Source of the DNA: Archangiaceae bacterium
Lineage (GTDB): Bacteria > Myxococcota > Myxococcia > Myxococcales > Myxococcaceae
Direction of reading: 5' to 3'
NCBI GenBank assembly: GCA_016714225.1
Contig: JADJNS010000001.1
Location: 310,001-374,000 of the forward strand
DNA: 64,000 nt
The notes beneath the pieces are model-generated. The model was given only the letters and a program-made list of their open reading frames with translations, did no database searches and was not told the DNA's origin. This document shows, one piece after another, positions 25,783-34,197 of this stretch. Position numbers and translations under genes: made by a program. Numbering within the stretch: position 1 is the first letter of the stretch; the number at the start of each line of letters is the position of its first letter.

Positions 25783-26685
25783 CTATCTGCGAATCAAACC
25801 CACGATGCGGTCGAGATCTTCGTAACTGAAGAACTCGATCTCGAGTGTTCCTTTTCCCTGGCCACGCTCGGTGACGCGCACCTTGGTGCCGAGTTTGCGT
25901 TGCAGATCTTCAATCAGGCGTCGCGCTTCGGGGCTCTGGCGCTGCGCCACCTTCTTCTTTGCAGAGCCGGAACCCTGGGTCTTGCCCTCGCGCACCCGGG
26001 CCTCGGTCTCACGCACCGAGAGCTTCTCGGAGACGATGGCCCGTGCCAGCGCCACCATGTCGGCGGCCTTGTGGAGCCCGAGCAGCGCCTTGGCGTGCCC
26101 CATGTCGAGGGTGCCCGCCTTGAGCTGATGCTTCACCTCTTCGGGCAGCTGGAGCAGGCGCAGCGCGTTGGCGACCGAGACCCGCGCCTTGCCAACGCGG
26201 TCGGCGACCTGCTCCTGCGTCCACTTTCGCTCTTCGATGAGACGCTTGTAGCCCTCGGCCAGCTCGAGCGGCTTCAGGTCTTCGCGTTGCAGGTTCTCGA
26301 CGAGCGCCAGCTCGAACGCTTCGCCATCGGAGGCGTCTCGGAGCAGCGCCGGCATCTCTTTGAGACCGGCCTTCTGCGCGGCGCGCCAGCGGCGCTCGCC
26401 GGCGATCAAGCGGTAGCGGCTCCCGTCTTTACGGACCAGCACCGGCTGCAGCACGCCCTGGTGCTTGAGGGAGTTGGCGAGCTCTTCGATCGCAGTGGAG
26501 TCGAACTCACGGCGGGGCTGCCGGCTGTCGGGCCGAATCTGCTCGACCGGGAGCATCATCACCCCGGACTTGCCGTCCGCGGTGGGGATACGGGCATCCG
26601 CGAGGAGCGCGTCGAGACCGCGACCGATGGCGCGCTTGCCGGCGGCCGACGGCATCGGCATCTGCAACTTGACGGTGGGCGCCAT
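25783..26685 (-). CDS. parB: Chromosome-partitioning protein ParB
   Basis: A 300-aa CTP-dependent DNA clamp that loads at parS. Seen: N-terminal region GRGLDALLA; the ParB/Srx CTPase segment VEQIRPDSRQPRREFD and GERRWRAAQKAG (the arginine-rich clamp motif, about residues 96-107); ENLQREDLKPLELAEGY; the helix-turn-helix TQEQVADRVGKARVSVANAL; and a C-terminal dimer domain ending FFSYEDLDRIVGLIRR. It lies 14 bp after parA. Four perfect parS sites for it lie within 8 kb upstream. Confidence 0.95.
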   Translation of the reverse strand: MAPTVKLQMPMPSAAGKRAIGRGLDALLADARIPTADGKSGVMMLPVEQIRPDSRQPRREFDSTAIEELANSLKHQGVLQPVLVRKDGSRYRLIAGERRWRAAQKAGLKEMPALLRDASDGEAFELALVENLQREDLKPLELAEGYKRLIEERKWTQEQVADRVGKARVSVANALRLLQLPEEVKHQLKAGTLDMGHAKALLGLHKAADMVALARAIVSEKLSVRETEARVREGKTQGSGSAKKKVAQRQSPEARRLIEDLQRKLGTKVRVTERGQGKGTLEIEFFSYEDLDRIVGLIRR

Positions 26686-26699
26686 GAGAAAGGGTCTCC

Positions 26700-27506
26700 T
26701 TATGCCACGACGCGCGCGGGCTGCGGGTGGGCTTTCGAACGGCGGCCGTCACGGCGCATCAGCTCGCGCGCGACCTGCAGGTAGGCTTCGCAACCCTTGC
26801 TGCGAATATCGTAGAGCAGAATGGGTTTGCCGAAGCTTGGGCTCTCTGCGAGCCGCACGTTTCGCGGTACCACCGCCCGGAAGACCAGGTCGGGGAACAC
26901 CTTCTTCACCTCTTCGGCGACCTGATGGGCGATGTTGGCGCGCGAGTCGAACATGGTGAGCAGAATGCCCTCGACCTCGAGGCGTGGGTTGAAGGCCTTC
27001 TTCACCCGTTCGATGGTGCCCATCAGATGGGCGAGCCCTTCCATGGCGTAGTACTCGCACTGCAGCGGCACCAGCACGGCGTCGGCGGCGGCAAGGGCAT
27101 TGAGGGTGAGCAGACCCAGGCTGGGCGGGCAGTCGACCAGCACGTAGTCGTACTTCGAGACCAGGGGCTTGAGCGCGTGCTTGAGCCGGGCTTCTCGCAT
27201 CTGCAGGTCGACGAGCTCGAGCTCGGCGCCGGTGAGGTCGGGGGTAGCGGGAACCACCTCGAGGAACTTGAGCTCGGTGGGGTGAAGCATCTCGGCCATC
27301 GGCCTCTCGTTGATGAGGGCCTCGTAGATGTCGCCGTGAAGCTCGGCCTTGTTGAGGCCCAGGCCGGAGCCCGCGTTGCCTTGGGGGTCGAGGTCGACCA
27401 GCAGGGTCTTGCGTTCAGCCGCGGCGAGGCTCGCGGCGAGGTTGATGGCCGTCGTCGTCTTGCCGACGCCACCCTTCTGATTCGAGATGCAGATGACGCG
27501 ACCCAT
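26700..27506 (-). CDS. parA: Chromosome-partitioning ATPase ParA/Soj
   Basis: A 268-aa ParA-type ATPase that, with ParB-parS, moves origins apart. The deviant Walker A KGGVGKTTT is at about residues 10-18, the switch I DLDPQGNAGSGLG at about 37-49, and Walker B YVLVDCPPSLGLLT at about 120. ATG 27506 (MGRVICISNQKGG) is chosen as in other ParA proteins; the frame can extend to 27536. First gene of parA-parB-bactofilin-lipoprotein. Its upstream region holds a parS site 98 bp away and then the C-rich repeat array. Confidence 0.95.
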   Translation of the reverse strand: MGRVICISNQKGGVGKTTTAINLAASLAAAERKTLLVDLDPQGNAGSGLGLNKAELHGDIYEALINERPMAEMLHPTELKFLEVVPATPDLTGAELELVDLQMREARLKHALKPLVSKYDYVLVDCPPSLGLLTLNALAAADAVLVPLQCEYYAMEGLAHLMGTIERVKKAFNPRLEVEGILLTMFDSRANIAHQVAEEVKKVFPDLVFRAVVPRNVRLAESPSFGKPILLYDIRSKGCEAYLQVARELMRRDGRRSKAHPQPARVVA

Positions 27507-27603
27507 GCCGTCGCTTGTACCTCGAAGGGCTGACACTCACGGAGGAAATTCACTTGTCCGAGTGGGCCTTCTGATCAGCTGCGCCAGGCCGCATCGCCCC
27601 TCC

Positions 27604-27619
27604 TGTTCCACGTGGAACA
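27604..27619. other. parS: parS site 1
   Basis: Perfect 16-bp palindrome TGTTCCACGTGGAACA, the ParB binding site of myxobacteria (core GTTCCACGTGGAAC). It lies 98 bp upstream of parA, at one end of the C-rich tandem array. Confidence 0.95.
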
Positions 27620-27620
27620 C

Positions 27621-28170
27621 CCCCCATGGCGCCCCCCATGGCGCCCCCCAGAAACGAACCCGGACGGCCCCCCAGAACCGCACCCGGACGGCCCCCAGAA
27701 CCGCACCCGGACGGCCCCCCAGAACCGCACCCGGACGGCCCCCCAGAACCGCACCCGGACGGCCCCAGAACCGCACCCGGACGGCCCCCCAGAACCGCAC
27801 CCGGACGGCCCCCCAGAACCGCACCCGGACGGCCCCCAGAAACGAACCCGGACGGGCCCCAGAAACGAACCCGGACGGGCCCCCAGAAACGAACCCGGAC
27901 GGCCCCAGAAACGAACCCGGACGGCCCCCCCAGAAACGAACCCGGACGGCCCCCCAGAAACGAACCCGGACGGCCCCCTCAGGAAGCGCCCCAAACGGCG
28001 CCCCCTCAGGAACGGGCCCCGGACGGCGCCCCAGAAACGAACCCGGACGGCCCCCAGAAACGCCCCCGGACGGCCCCCAGAGACGCCCCGGCCGCCCCCT
28101 CAGGAAGCGCCCCGAACGGCGCCCCCTCCAAGAAGCGGCCCGGACGGCGCCCCAAGAGCGGCCTTGACGG
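27621..28170. repeat. C-rich tandem array, about 22 degenerate units, between two parS sites
   Basis: The unit is about 22-26 bp: core AGAAMCGMACCCGGACGG followed by 4-7 C. One AGAAACGAAC unit is followed by seven AGAACCGCAC units, then six AGAAACGAAC units, then about eight divergent ones; two CATGGCGCCCCCC copies precede it. From 27640 to 27978 there is not one T on the plus strand (339 nt). The minus strand has G4-G7 runs plus GGG in each unit, so quadruplex or R-loop formation is plausible. It is open in several frames but codes only for Pro/Arg/Gly repeats, and unit length is not a multiple of three, so it is not taken as coding. Located between rsmG and parA. Confidence 0.9.
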
Positions 28171-28345
28171 CCCAGTTAAGAAGCACGCCGCACCACCCCC
28201 AGTCCGCGGGCCAGGAGGTGATGGACCCTCTGTGGCGACCTCCCCGCCCCGAGGACGAGCCCACTGCACGCGACTCGGACGACCGCTTGGACGGGAGACG
28301 ACAGGGCTCCGCTTGGCTCGCTGCCCGTAGTCGCATGTGACGAGA

Positions 28346-28361
28346 TGTTCCACGTGGAACA
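28346..28361. other. parS: parS site 2
   Basis: Perfect TGTTCCACGTGGAACA, 15 bp after the end of rsmG and at the other side of the C-rich array from site 1. Confidence 0.95.
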
Positions 28362-28375
28362 CCTCGGCACAGACG

Positions 28376-28990
28376 TCAGCCAGTACCCGCCGCAAACACC
28401 GCCACGGCGCGTGGATCGCCCGACAGCGGCAGCGCGTAGCGGCGCGCCTGGGGGTTGTCGGTTTGGCCCAGCATCGCGATGATTCGCCCGCCTGGCTCCA
28501 GGTAGTGGTTGGCGAGCGCCCTCCACCCCTCGACCTCCATGAAGGCGCGGGAGATGACCGCCTCGGCGCGGGGCAGCCCCTCGCTCTCCGGGCGACCTTC
28601 CGCCCGACAGTGCACCGCCTTCACCCTGCCCGCCAGGCCGAGCAACGCAATCACGTGCTTGATGAACCCCACCTTCTTGGACACCGCGTCCACCAGGGTC
28701 ACCTGCAGCTCCGGGAGCGCCAGTGCGAGCGGGATGCCCGGCAGCCCCGCCCCGGCCCCCAGGTCGAGCAACGACCGCGCTCCCCGCACTTCAGGCAACA
28801 CCGCCAGGGAATCCAAGAGGTGCTTGTCGACGACCTCATCGGGGGCGGTGATGGCGGTGAGATTCACCTTCTGGTTCCACTTGAGTAACTCGCGGGCGTA
28901 GGTGAGCAGCCGTTCTTCGGCACCACCTGGTAACAAAACGGCCAGCTTCACGAGCCCTTCTGAGAGGGGTTTATCCACAGCCAGTCCCAT
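28376..28990 (-). CDS. rsmG: 16S rRNA m7G527 methyltransferase RsmG (GidB)
   Basis: A 204-aa methyltransferase from the Met at 28990; the frame extends to 29047 (223 aa), but those residues are not family-like. Motifs: LLKWNQKVNLTAI near the N-terminus, the SAM-binding LLDLGAGAGLPGIPLA, LVDAVSKKVGFIKHV, and SRAFMEVEGW. It modifies G527 of 16S rRNA; loss gives low-level streptomycin resistance in other bacteria. It follows mnmG, the usual gidA-gidB order, and is then followed by parS 2 and the repeat array instead of directly by parA. Confidence 0.94.
   Translation of the reverse strand: MGLAVDKPLSEGLVKLAVLLPGGAEERLLTYARELLKWNQKVNLTAITAPDEVVDKHLLDSLAVLPEVRGARSLLDLGAGAGLPGIPLALALPELQVTLVDAVSKKVGFIKHVIALLGLAGRVKAVHCRAEGRPESEGLPRAEAVISRAFMEVEGWRALANHYLEPGGRIIAMLGQTDNPQARRYALPLSGDPRAVAVFAAGTG
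28971..28979 (+). other. Consensus DnaA box TTATCCACA
   Basis: The only exact consensus DnaA box noticed in the window, inside the 5' end of rsmG. A near copy TTTTCCACA lies at 29053-29061 at the mnmG stop, in the same orientation. About 12 kb from dnaA, so a role in initiation is uncertain; it could titrate DnaA or affect mnmG-rsmG expression. Confidence 0.5.
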
Positions 28991-29062
28991 TTCCGGGGTC
29001 GCAACCCGCTGAAAGCGTGGGTGCCAACTCCCCTTTGAGGGTTTCACACACCTTTTCCACAG

Positions 29063-30877
29063 CTACCCCTCTGACGGGCGTTCCCCGTGGAAAAGGCCCG
29101 TCCGCTTGAGGTGGACGAGCAGGAGCCCCACCGCCGCGGGTGTCATACCCGGGAGCCGCTTGGCGTGCCCCACGGTCTCGGGTCGGGCCTTCTCCAACCG
29201 CTCGGTGGCCTCAGTCGAAAGGCCCCGGACCTCGGCGAACCTGAAGCTCGAGGGAATACGCCAGGCGTCCGATTCCTCCGAACGTCGGAACCACGCGGCC
29301 TCGGCCTGGGCGATGTAGCCGGCGTACTTCGCTTCGGTCTCGACCTCGTCCTGGTCGACCGACGGAAGGGGGCTGGCGGGTACCAACGAAGCGTACGAGA
29401 CCTCAGGCCGGCGCAAGAGGGGCAGCAGCTGGCCCTTCTCGAGTCGCTCGAGCTCGGCGGCGATGCGGGCCCGCCGCTGCTCGGTCGCTGCGACCTCAGC
29501 GGCGCTGACCAGCCCGACCCGGTGACCGTGGGCTCGCAGCCGCAGGTCGGCGTTGCCTTCGCGCAGGCGCAGCCGGTGCTCACTGCGGGCGGTGAACATG
29601 CGAAAGGGCTCATCGACCCCTCGGGTGGTGAGCTCGTCGAGGAGCACCGCACCATGTGCTTCGTGGCGCGCCAACACGAGCGGCTCTTCGCCGCGAACCT
29701 GGAGCGCCGCGTTGATGCCGGCCAGCAGCCCTTGAAACGCCGCCTCCTCGTAGCCCGAGGTGCCATTCAGCTGCCCGGCGAAGAACAACCCTCTCACCGC
29801 GCGAGTCTCGAGCGTCGCCTTGAGCTGGGTGGGCGGCGCGAAGTCGTACTCCACCGCGTAGCCGTAGCGCGCCACCTCGACGTGCTCGAGGCCCCGCAGG
29901 GTACGGAGGAACTCGAGCTGGACCTCGGCGGGCATGCTCGTAGACAGCCCAGCCGGGTACACCAACTCGGACTGAGGCCCCTCGGGCTCGAGGAAGACGG
30001 TGTGCCGCGCCTTGTCGGCAAAGCGCACCACTTTGTCTTCCAGCGAGGGGCAGTAGCGCGGGCCGCGACCGACGATGTCGCCCTTGTAGAGCGGCGAGCG
30101 GTGCAGGTTCTCTCGAAGAATGCGGTGCGTGCCCTCGTTGGTGAAGGTCACTCCACAGCTCAGCTGCGGCTGCAGTGGAAAGGGCGCACGCGCGGTCTTC
30201 AGCGACACCGGCAGCGGCTGCGCATGCCCTGGCTGGCGGTCGCAGGCCTCCCAGTCGATGCTCTGGCGCAGCAGACGGGCCGGAGTTCCGGTCTTGAAGC
30301 GACCCAGCTGAAACCCGAGGGCGCGCAGCGAGCCCGAGAGGCCGGTGGCCGCGGCGTCTCCGAGGCGGCCGCCGATCGACTTCTGTTCACCCAGGTGCAT
30401 CAGGGCCTGAAGAAAGGTGCCAGTGGTCACCACCACACAGCGCGCCATGAGCTCGCGACCGTCGCCCATTCGCACGCCCACCACCCTGCCCTCGTGCACC
30501 ACCAGCTCGGAGACCTCCCCTTCGGTCACGGCGAGACCCGGCTGCGCCCCCACGGCGGCCTGCATCGTGCGCGCGTAGGCGTCGCGGTCGCAGAGCACCC
30601 GCGTGGCGCGCACCGCGGGCCCCTTCGAGGCATTGAGGGTCACGAAGTGCGTGCCCGCCTGGTCCGCGGCATGGGCCATCTCGCCGCCCAGCGCGTCGAG
30701 CTCTCGCACCAGGTGCCCCTTGGCAGTTCCGCCGATGGCGGGGTTGCAGCTCATCACCGCGATGCGGTCGGCCTTGAGCGTCACGCCCAGCGTAGAGGCC
30801 CCCATGCGTGCGCAGGCCAGCGCGGCCTCACAGCCGGCATGGCCCAGACCCACCACGATGACGTCGTGCCCGTTCAT
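29063..30877 (-). CDS. mnmG: tRNA uridine-5-carboxymethylaminomethyl modification enzyme MnmG (GidA)
   Basis: A 604-aa FAD enzyme that with MnmE modifies U34 of several tRNAs. The FAD motif VVGLGHAGCEAA is at the N-terminus (residues 8-19). The conserved catalytic Cys region SCNPAIGGTAKGHLVRELDALGG, ASKGPAVRATRVLCDR, GTFLQALMHLGE and a C-terminal helical domain with GMTPAAVGLLLVHLKR are all present at the usual length. Upstream of its start are parS site 3 and then 3.7 kb without clear genes, whereas in many genomes mnmE is directly upstream. Confidence 0.96.
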   Translation of the reverse strand: MNGHDVIVVGLGHAGCEAALACARMGASTLGVTLKADRIAVMSCNPAIGGTAKGHLVRELDALGGEMAHAADQAGTHFVTLNASKGPAVRATRVLCDRDAYARTMQAAVGAQPGLAVTEGEVSELVVHEGRVVGVRMGDGRELMARCVVVTTGTFLQALMHLGEQKSIGGRLGDAAATGLSGSLRALGFQLGRFKTGTPARLLRQSIDWEACDRQPGHAQPLPVSLKTARAPFPLQPQLSCGVTFTNEGTHRILRENLHRSPLYKGDIVGRGPRYCPSLEDKVVRFADKARHTVFLEPEGPQSELVYPAGLSTSMPAEVQLEFLRTLRGLEHVEVARYGYAVEYDFAPPTQLKATLETRAVRGLFFAGQLNGTSGYEEAAFQGLLAGINAALQVRGEEPLVLARHEAHGAVLLDELTTRGVDEPFRMFTARSEHRLRLREGNADLRLRAHGHRVGLVSAAEVAATEQRRARIAAELERLEKGQLLPLLRRPEVSYASLVPASPLPSVDQDEVETEAKYAGYIAQAEAAWFRRSEESDAWRIPSSFRFAEVRGLSTEATERLEKARPETVGHAKRLPGMTPAAVGLLLVHLKRTGLFHGERPSEG

Positions 30878-30921
30878 TCGCGGGTTCGACCTTCGACGCC
30901 GGCTCGAGCTGACCCGTCAGA

Positions 30922-30937
30922 TGTTCCACGTGGAACA
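30922..30937. other. parS: parS site 3
   Basis: Perfect TGTTCCACGTGGAACA, 45 bp upstream of the mnmG start, at the left end of the 3.7-kb non-coding region. Confidence 0.95.
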
Positions 30938-30995
30938 TTCGCGAGCCTCCCCTTCGGGGTTGCCCTGATGTTCGCAGTGGAGAGAGCGCTCGACG

Positions 30996-31410
30996 TCATT
31001 CCGGTAGCAAGTAGTCGAGTCGCAGCGCGGCGTCGAGACCGTGAAGAGCCGGCCCTGACTTCAATCGACCGAAGCTCGAGCGCCAATGCTCTCGCAGCGG
31101 ACCGTCGATGTCGATGCCGCGAAGAAGGTCGGCGCCACCGCGCCCGAGCCTGTCGGTGACGCGTCGCGAGGGAAGCTTGCTGGCGCCCACCGCCGAGCAC
31201 GCATGCCGGCAACCGTCGGCTGCCGCGCGAGCCGCACACAGCGTTCAGGGGATGCCCAGCGAGGTCGAACCGCCATGGACCGTGAGCAAACGGGCTCGTG
31301 CGGCGACGCTCGCGGGCCAAGGGCGACAAGGGAGACGTCGCCCTTGAACCCGCACGGAATGTAGGGCGTCGCCAGAGTAAAGGCGCTCTCGTCCGAGCCC
31401 ACGCCGCACG
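30996..31410 (-). pseudogene. Possible decayed gene
   Basis: On the minus strand one frame ends with LLRGIDIDGPLREHW, FGRLKSGPALHGLDAALRL and DYLLPE-stop, which reads like a real protein C-terminus. Another frame upstream has ESAFTLATPYIPCGFKGDVSL. The two are in different frames with nonsense between, as in a gene that has accumulated indels. The family is not recognised. It sits just upstream of mnmG beyond parS 3. Confidence 0.3.
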
Positions 31411-31968
31411 GAACGGCATCGACGCGCTCGCTGTGGAGCCATCAACTGGCGGTTGAAACGGTCCATCCAGGCTCCCCGAGACGGACATGACTCGACGAAC
31501 CGCTGGGGCGAGGCGCAGAAGCCGCGAGGACGCCAAATGCCGCGGCGAGGGCGTGCAGGGCCCAGGTACCGCCCGGCTGCCTCGAGGCGGCGGTCGCACG
31601 CCGCGCCAGGAGCCCAAACGTCGGCGGGCCCTTGAGCGGTTGTCCACTCGAGGCGCAGCGCCCGAGGAGTGAGCGACGCGCATCGGGGAGGGCGCCTTCG
31701 TCGACGGCGCCCTCTGTGCACGACTCGCGATTTTCCGCGCAGGAGAGTGGCACGGCCGGGAGGCTCCCACCGTTCGGGCCGCGCAGGGCCCGAGCGCGCA
31801 GACGGTAGCGGCGCACACGGGAGGACGGGGAGCGCCACGCATTTGCGCAGACTCGGAGTCTGTCGACTCGACTGGAGCCTGACGCGGGGCCGAGCGGACG
31901 ATGACTGAGACGCCGCCCCGAGCCGAGCCGCCCACAGAAAGGCCGCAAGGAACGAACGGCGCGCCCGC

Positions 31969-32570
31969 TGGGGATGTCCGCCGGCCTGCTCACCTCGTGG
32001 AGCCCCAGCTGTCGCCCGAGATGCGGCGAGTCGAGAGGGCGCTGCGTCGGGCATGCTCAGAGCCTGGCGTGAAGCACAGCGGGCCGATACCGCAACGGCG
32101 AGCCGCCGAGAAGCCGGCAAGGAACGAACGGAATGAGAGCACGCTGGGAATGCCCGCCGGCCTGCTCACCTCGTGGACCCCCGAGCGGTCGCCCGAGCTG
32201 CGGCGAGTCGAGAGGGCGCTGCGTCGGGCATGCTCAGAGCCTGGCGTGCAGCACCGCGGCCCGGTACCGCGACGGCGAGCCGCCGAAAGCCGGCAGGGAG
32301 CGAACGGAAGGAGAGCACGCTGGGAATGCCCGCCGGCCTGCTCACCTCGTGGAGCCCCGAGCGGTCGTTCGAGCTGCGGCGAGGCGAGAGGGCGCTGCGT
32401 CGGGCATTCTCGGAGCCTGGCGTGCAGCACCGCGGCCCGGTACCGCGACGGCGAGCCGCCGAGAAGCCGGCAGGAGCGAACGGAAAGAGAGCACGCTGGG
32501 AATGTCCGCCGGCCTGCTCACCTCGTGGAGCACCGAGCAGTCGCCCGAGCTGCGGCTGGCCGAGAGTGGC
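31969..32570. repeat. 176-bp tandem repeat, three full copies plus partial flanks
   Basis: Copies begin with TGGGAATGCCCGCCGGCCTG (or one- to two-base variants) at 31969, 32145, 32321 and 32497, an exact 176-bp period three times over. The first three are complete and about 90% alike by eye; the fourth diverges after about 75 bp, and the end of a further unit precedes 31969. The period is not divisible by three, so the reading frame changes in each copy, which argues against a repeat protein. It lies inside the region flanked by parS 3 and 4. Confidence 0.88.
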
Positions 32571-32902
32571 GCCGCGGCGGCGTACCGAGCCCCAGCCGCG
32601 CACAGAAGGGCGAGCAACGAAGCCATCGCCCAGCCTCGGGCCGCCAGACCGTCTCGCTCTGGAGGACCGCAGCTCACGAGTCTCCGAGCCGAGATGCGGA
32701 CCCCAAGGGCGCCCACGAACGCGGAGTCAGGCGCCGGACCGACTCAGCGCTCGTCGGCCCCTTGAGCCCTTCCGGGCAGAACACCGCGCGATGCACGGGC
32801 GGCCAGGCCGCTGTTCGACTCACAGCGCGCGAGAAGCTGGCGACGGGGGGGGGGAGAGGGGAGCGCGTCGAACATCCGAGCGCTCGTCGCGAGGCTGTAG
32901 AG

Positions 32903-33108
32903 CGACACCAGAAGTTGACCCCTTCGCGACAGTAACGTTGACCCCACGGGGACTCGCTCGGGGCCGCGCCCAGGCAGGCTCTTCGCGGGCGCTTTGCGCC
33001 CTGGCGCCGCCTGGGCGACCTGCAGCATGAGTGCGCTACGCGGAGCGCACTCCAGGATCTGAAAGGGGTCAGAGTTAGTGACGCCGATAGGGTCAACCTT
33101 GCTGTCGC
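32903..33108. mobile_element. MITE/REP-like element with imperfect 44-bp inverted ends
   Basis: The left end (32903-32946) and the reverse complement of the right end (33065-33108) share GCGACA, GTTGACCC and terminal TGACCCC in the same order with mismatches between. The 118-bp centre contains a perfect stem GAGTGCGCT / AGCGCACTC (33029-33052). GGGGTCA/TGACCCC ends are seen in RAYT-associated and similar small non-autonomous elements. No transposase gene is present and no target duplication was identified. Confidence 0.5.
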
Positions 33109-34083
33109 CTGACAGAGGTCCGGGGCCGGAGCGCGACCCCAGACCTCGACGGCATGCCGGGCCCACCGGCCAAGAGCGCGGCGGCCAGTACGACAGCGCG
33201 GCGGAGGTACCCCGCCGGCGGCGCGCGACCGAGTCGCACTGGTCGGTGCGCCCGCTGGGAGCGGGGCGCCGCCGGCGGGAATGGGTAGCCCGCGCACCAC
33301 GGCACGGACTTCAGGGCTGTCGTACTGGGAACCGGTGGGAGGTGGGCATCAGACTCGGAGCGTCGAACCGTCTGGCGTCTGGCGCGCAGGGGGCCGCCGG
33401 GGCCAACGTGAGGACCGTGGCTCCGAGCCGCCGTGAGCGGCCCAGGCACCCACGAAGGGAGAGTCTGGTGCCGGACCGACTCAGCACTGAAGCCCCGCGA
33501 TGCACGGGCCGCCGGGCCACTGTTCAGCTCACCGCGCGCGCGGCGGCGAGGGCGGGGGAGCGCATCGCCCAGCGGAGCGCTCGTCGGGAAGCGGCGGAGG
33601 ACCGCGACCGCGAGCCAGGGCCGAGGCAGCCAGCTGCGGGGCGCCGTTCGGGCCAACGCGAAGCCCCAGCGGGCAGATTCGCCGGCGCCGAACGAAGCCA
33701 AGGCCAGCGACATCGCCCGAGCGGAGCGCACGCGCGTTCTTGCGGCCCTCCGCGACGAAGAACGGCCCGCGACTCGACCCGACGGCCTGGCTGCTGTTGC
33801 GAGCGCTCGACACCCACAGCGAGGGAGGAGGCCGGGCGTCGCCCAGGCTCAGAGCACGGGCTTTGGGTGTCCCGCGACTGCGAGGGCGGCGACGATCGAT
33901 GCCCCGGACGGGTGGAGGATGCCAAAGCCGCACGCTGGGGCGCCGGCGCGACCTGCCGGCGAGTCCTACGGGCGGTCGGCCGAGCGACCCCCCCCGCGCG
34001 AGCGACGATATCGAGCACTGGGCAACAGGGGCGCAAGCGCCGCTTCCATGGGAGGCCGTTCTGCGAGGGCGCCCAGACGCCGC

Positions 34084-34197
34084 CCTGGAGGCAGCGGGCC
34101 ACTGCAGAGCTGTCTCCGGGCCGCGGCACCCGGACCTCGCAAGCATCGACCGGCTCGATGACCGGCCGGTCATCCACCTCGCTTCCGAGCTCGTAGA
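34084..34197 (+). pseudogene. Decayed inverted fragment of mnmE
   Basis: Read on the plus strand this translates to RHPDLASIDRLDDRPVIHL, close to RHAYLASIAGLDDGLVIHF of the intact mnmE encoded on the minus strand at about 35735-35800. DNA similarity is high over about 70 bp (shared blocks CCGCGGCAC, AGCATCG, GGCTCGATGAC, GGTCATCCAC), and a weaker match upstream covers the ALEAA part. It is an old partial duplicate in opposite orientation. Confidence 0.7.

Noticed and set aside
27650..28170. CRISPR-like array
   Set aside because: The repeats are 18 bp with only C-run spacers of 4-7 nt; there are no unique spacers, leader or cas genes.
27612..28340. Long open frames across the C-rich array (Pro/Arg/Gly repeat proteins in several frames, both strands)
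   Set aside because: They are open only because the DNA has almost no T. All frames give the same low-complexity peptide, units are not multiples of three, and no start with ribosome-binding site was seen.
30874..31935. A 353-aa minus-strand ORF upstream of mnmG
   Set aside because: Arg/Ser/Ala-rich, crosses parS 3 and no family features; at most it contains fragments of a decayed gene.
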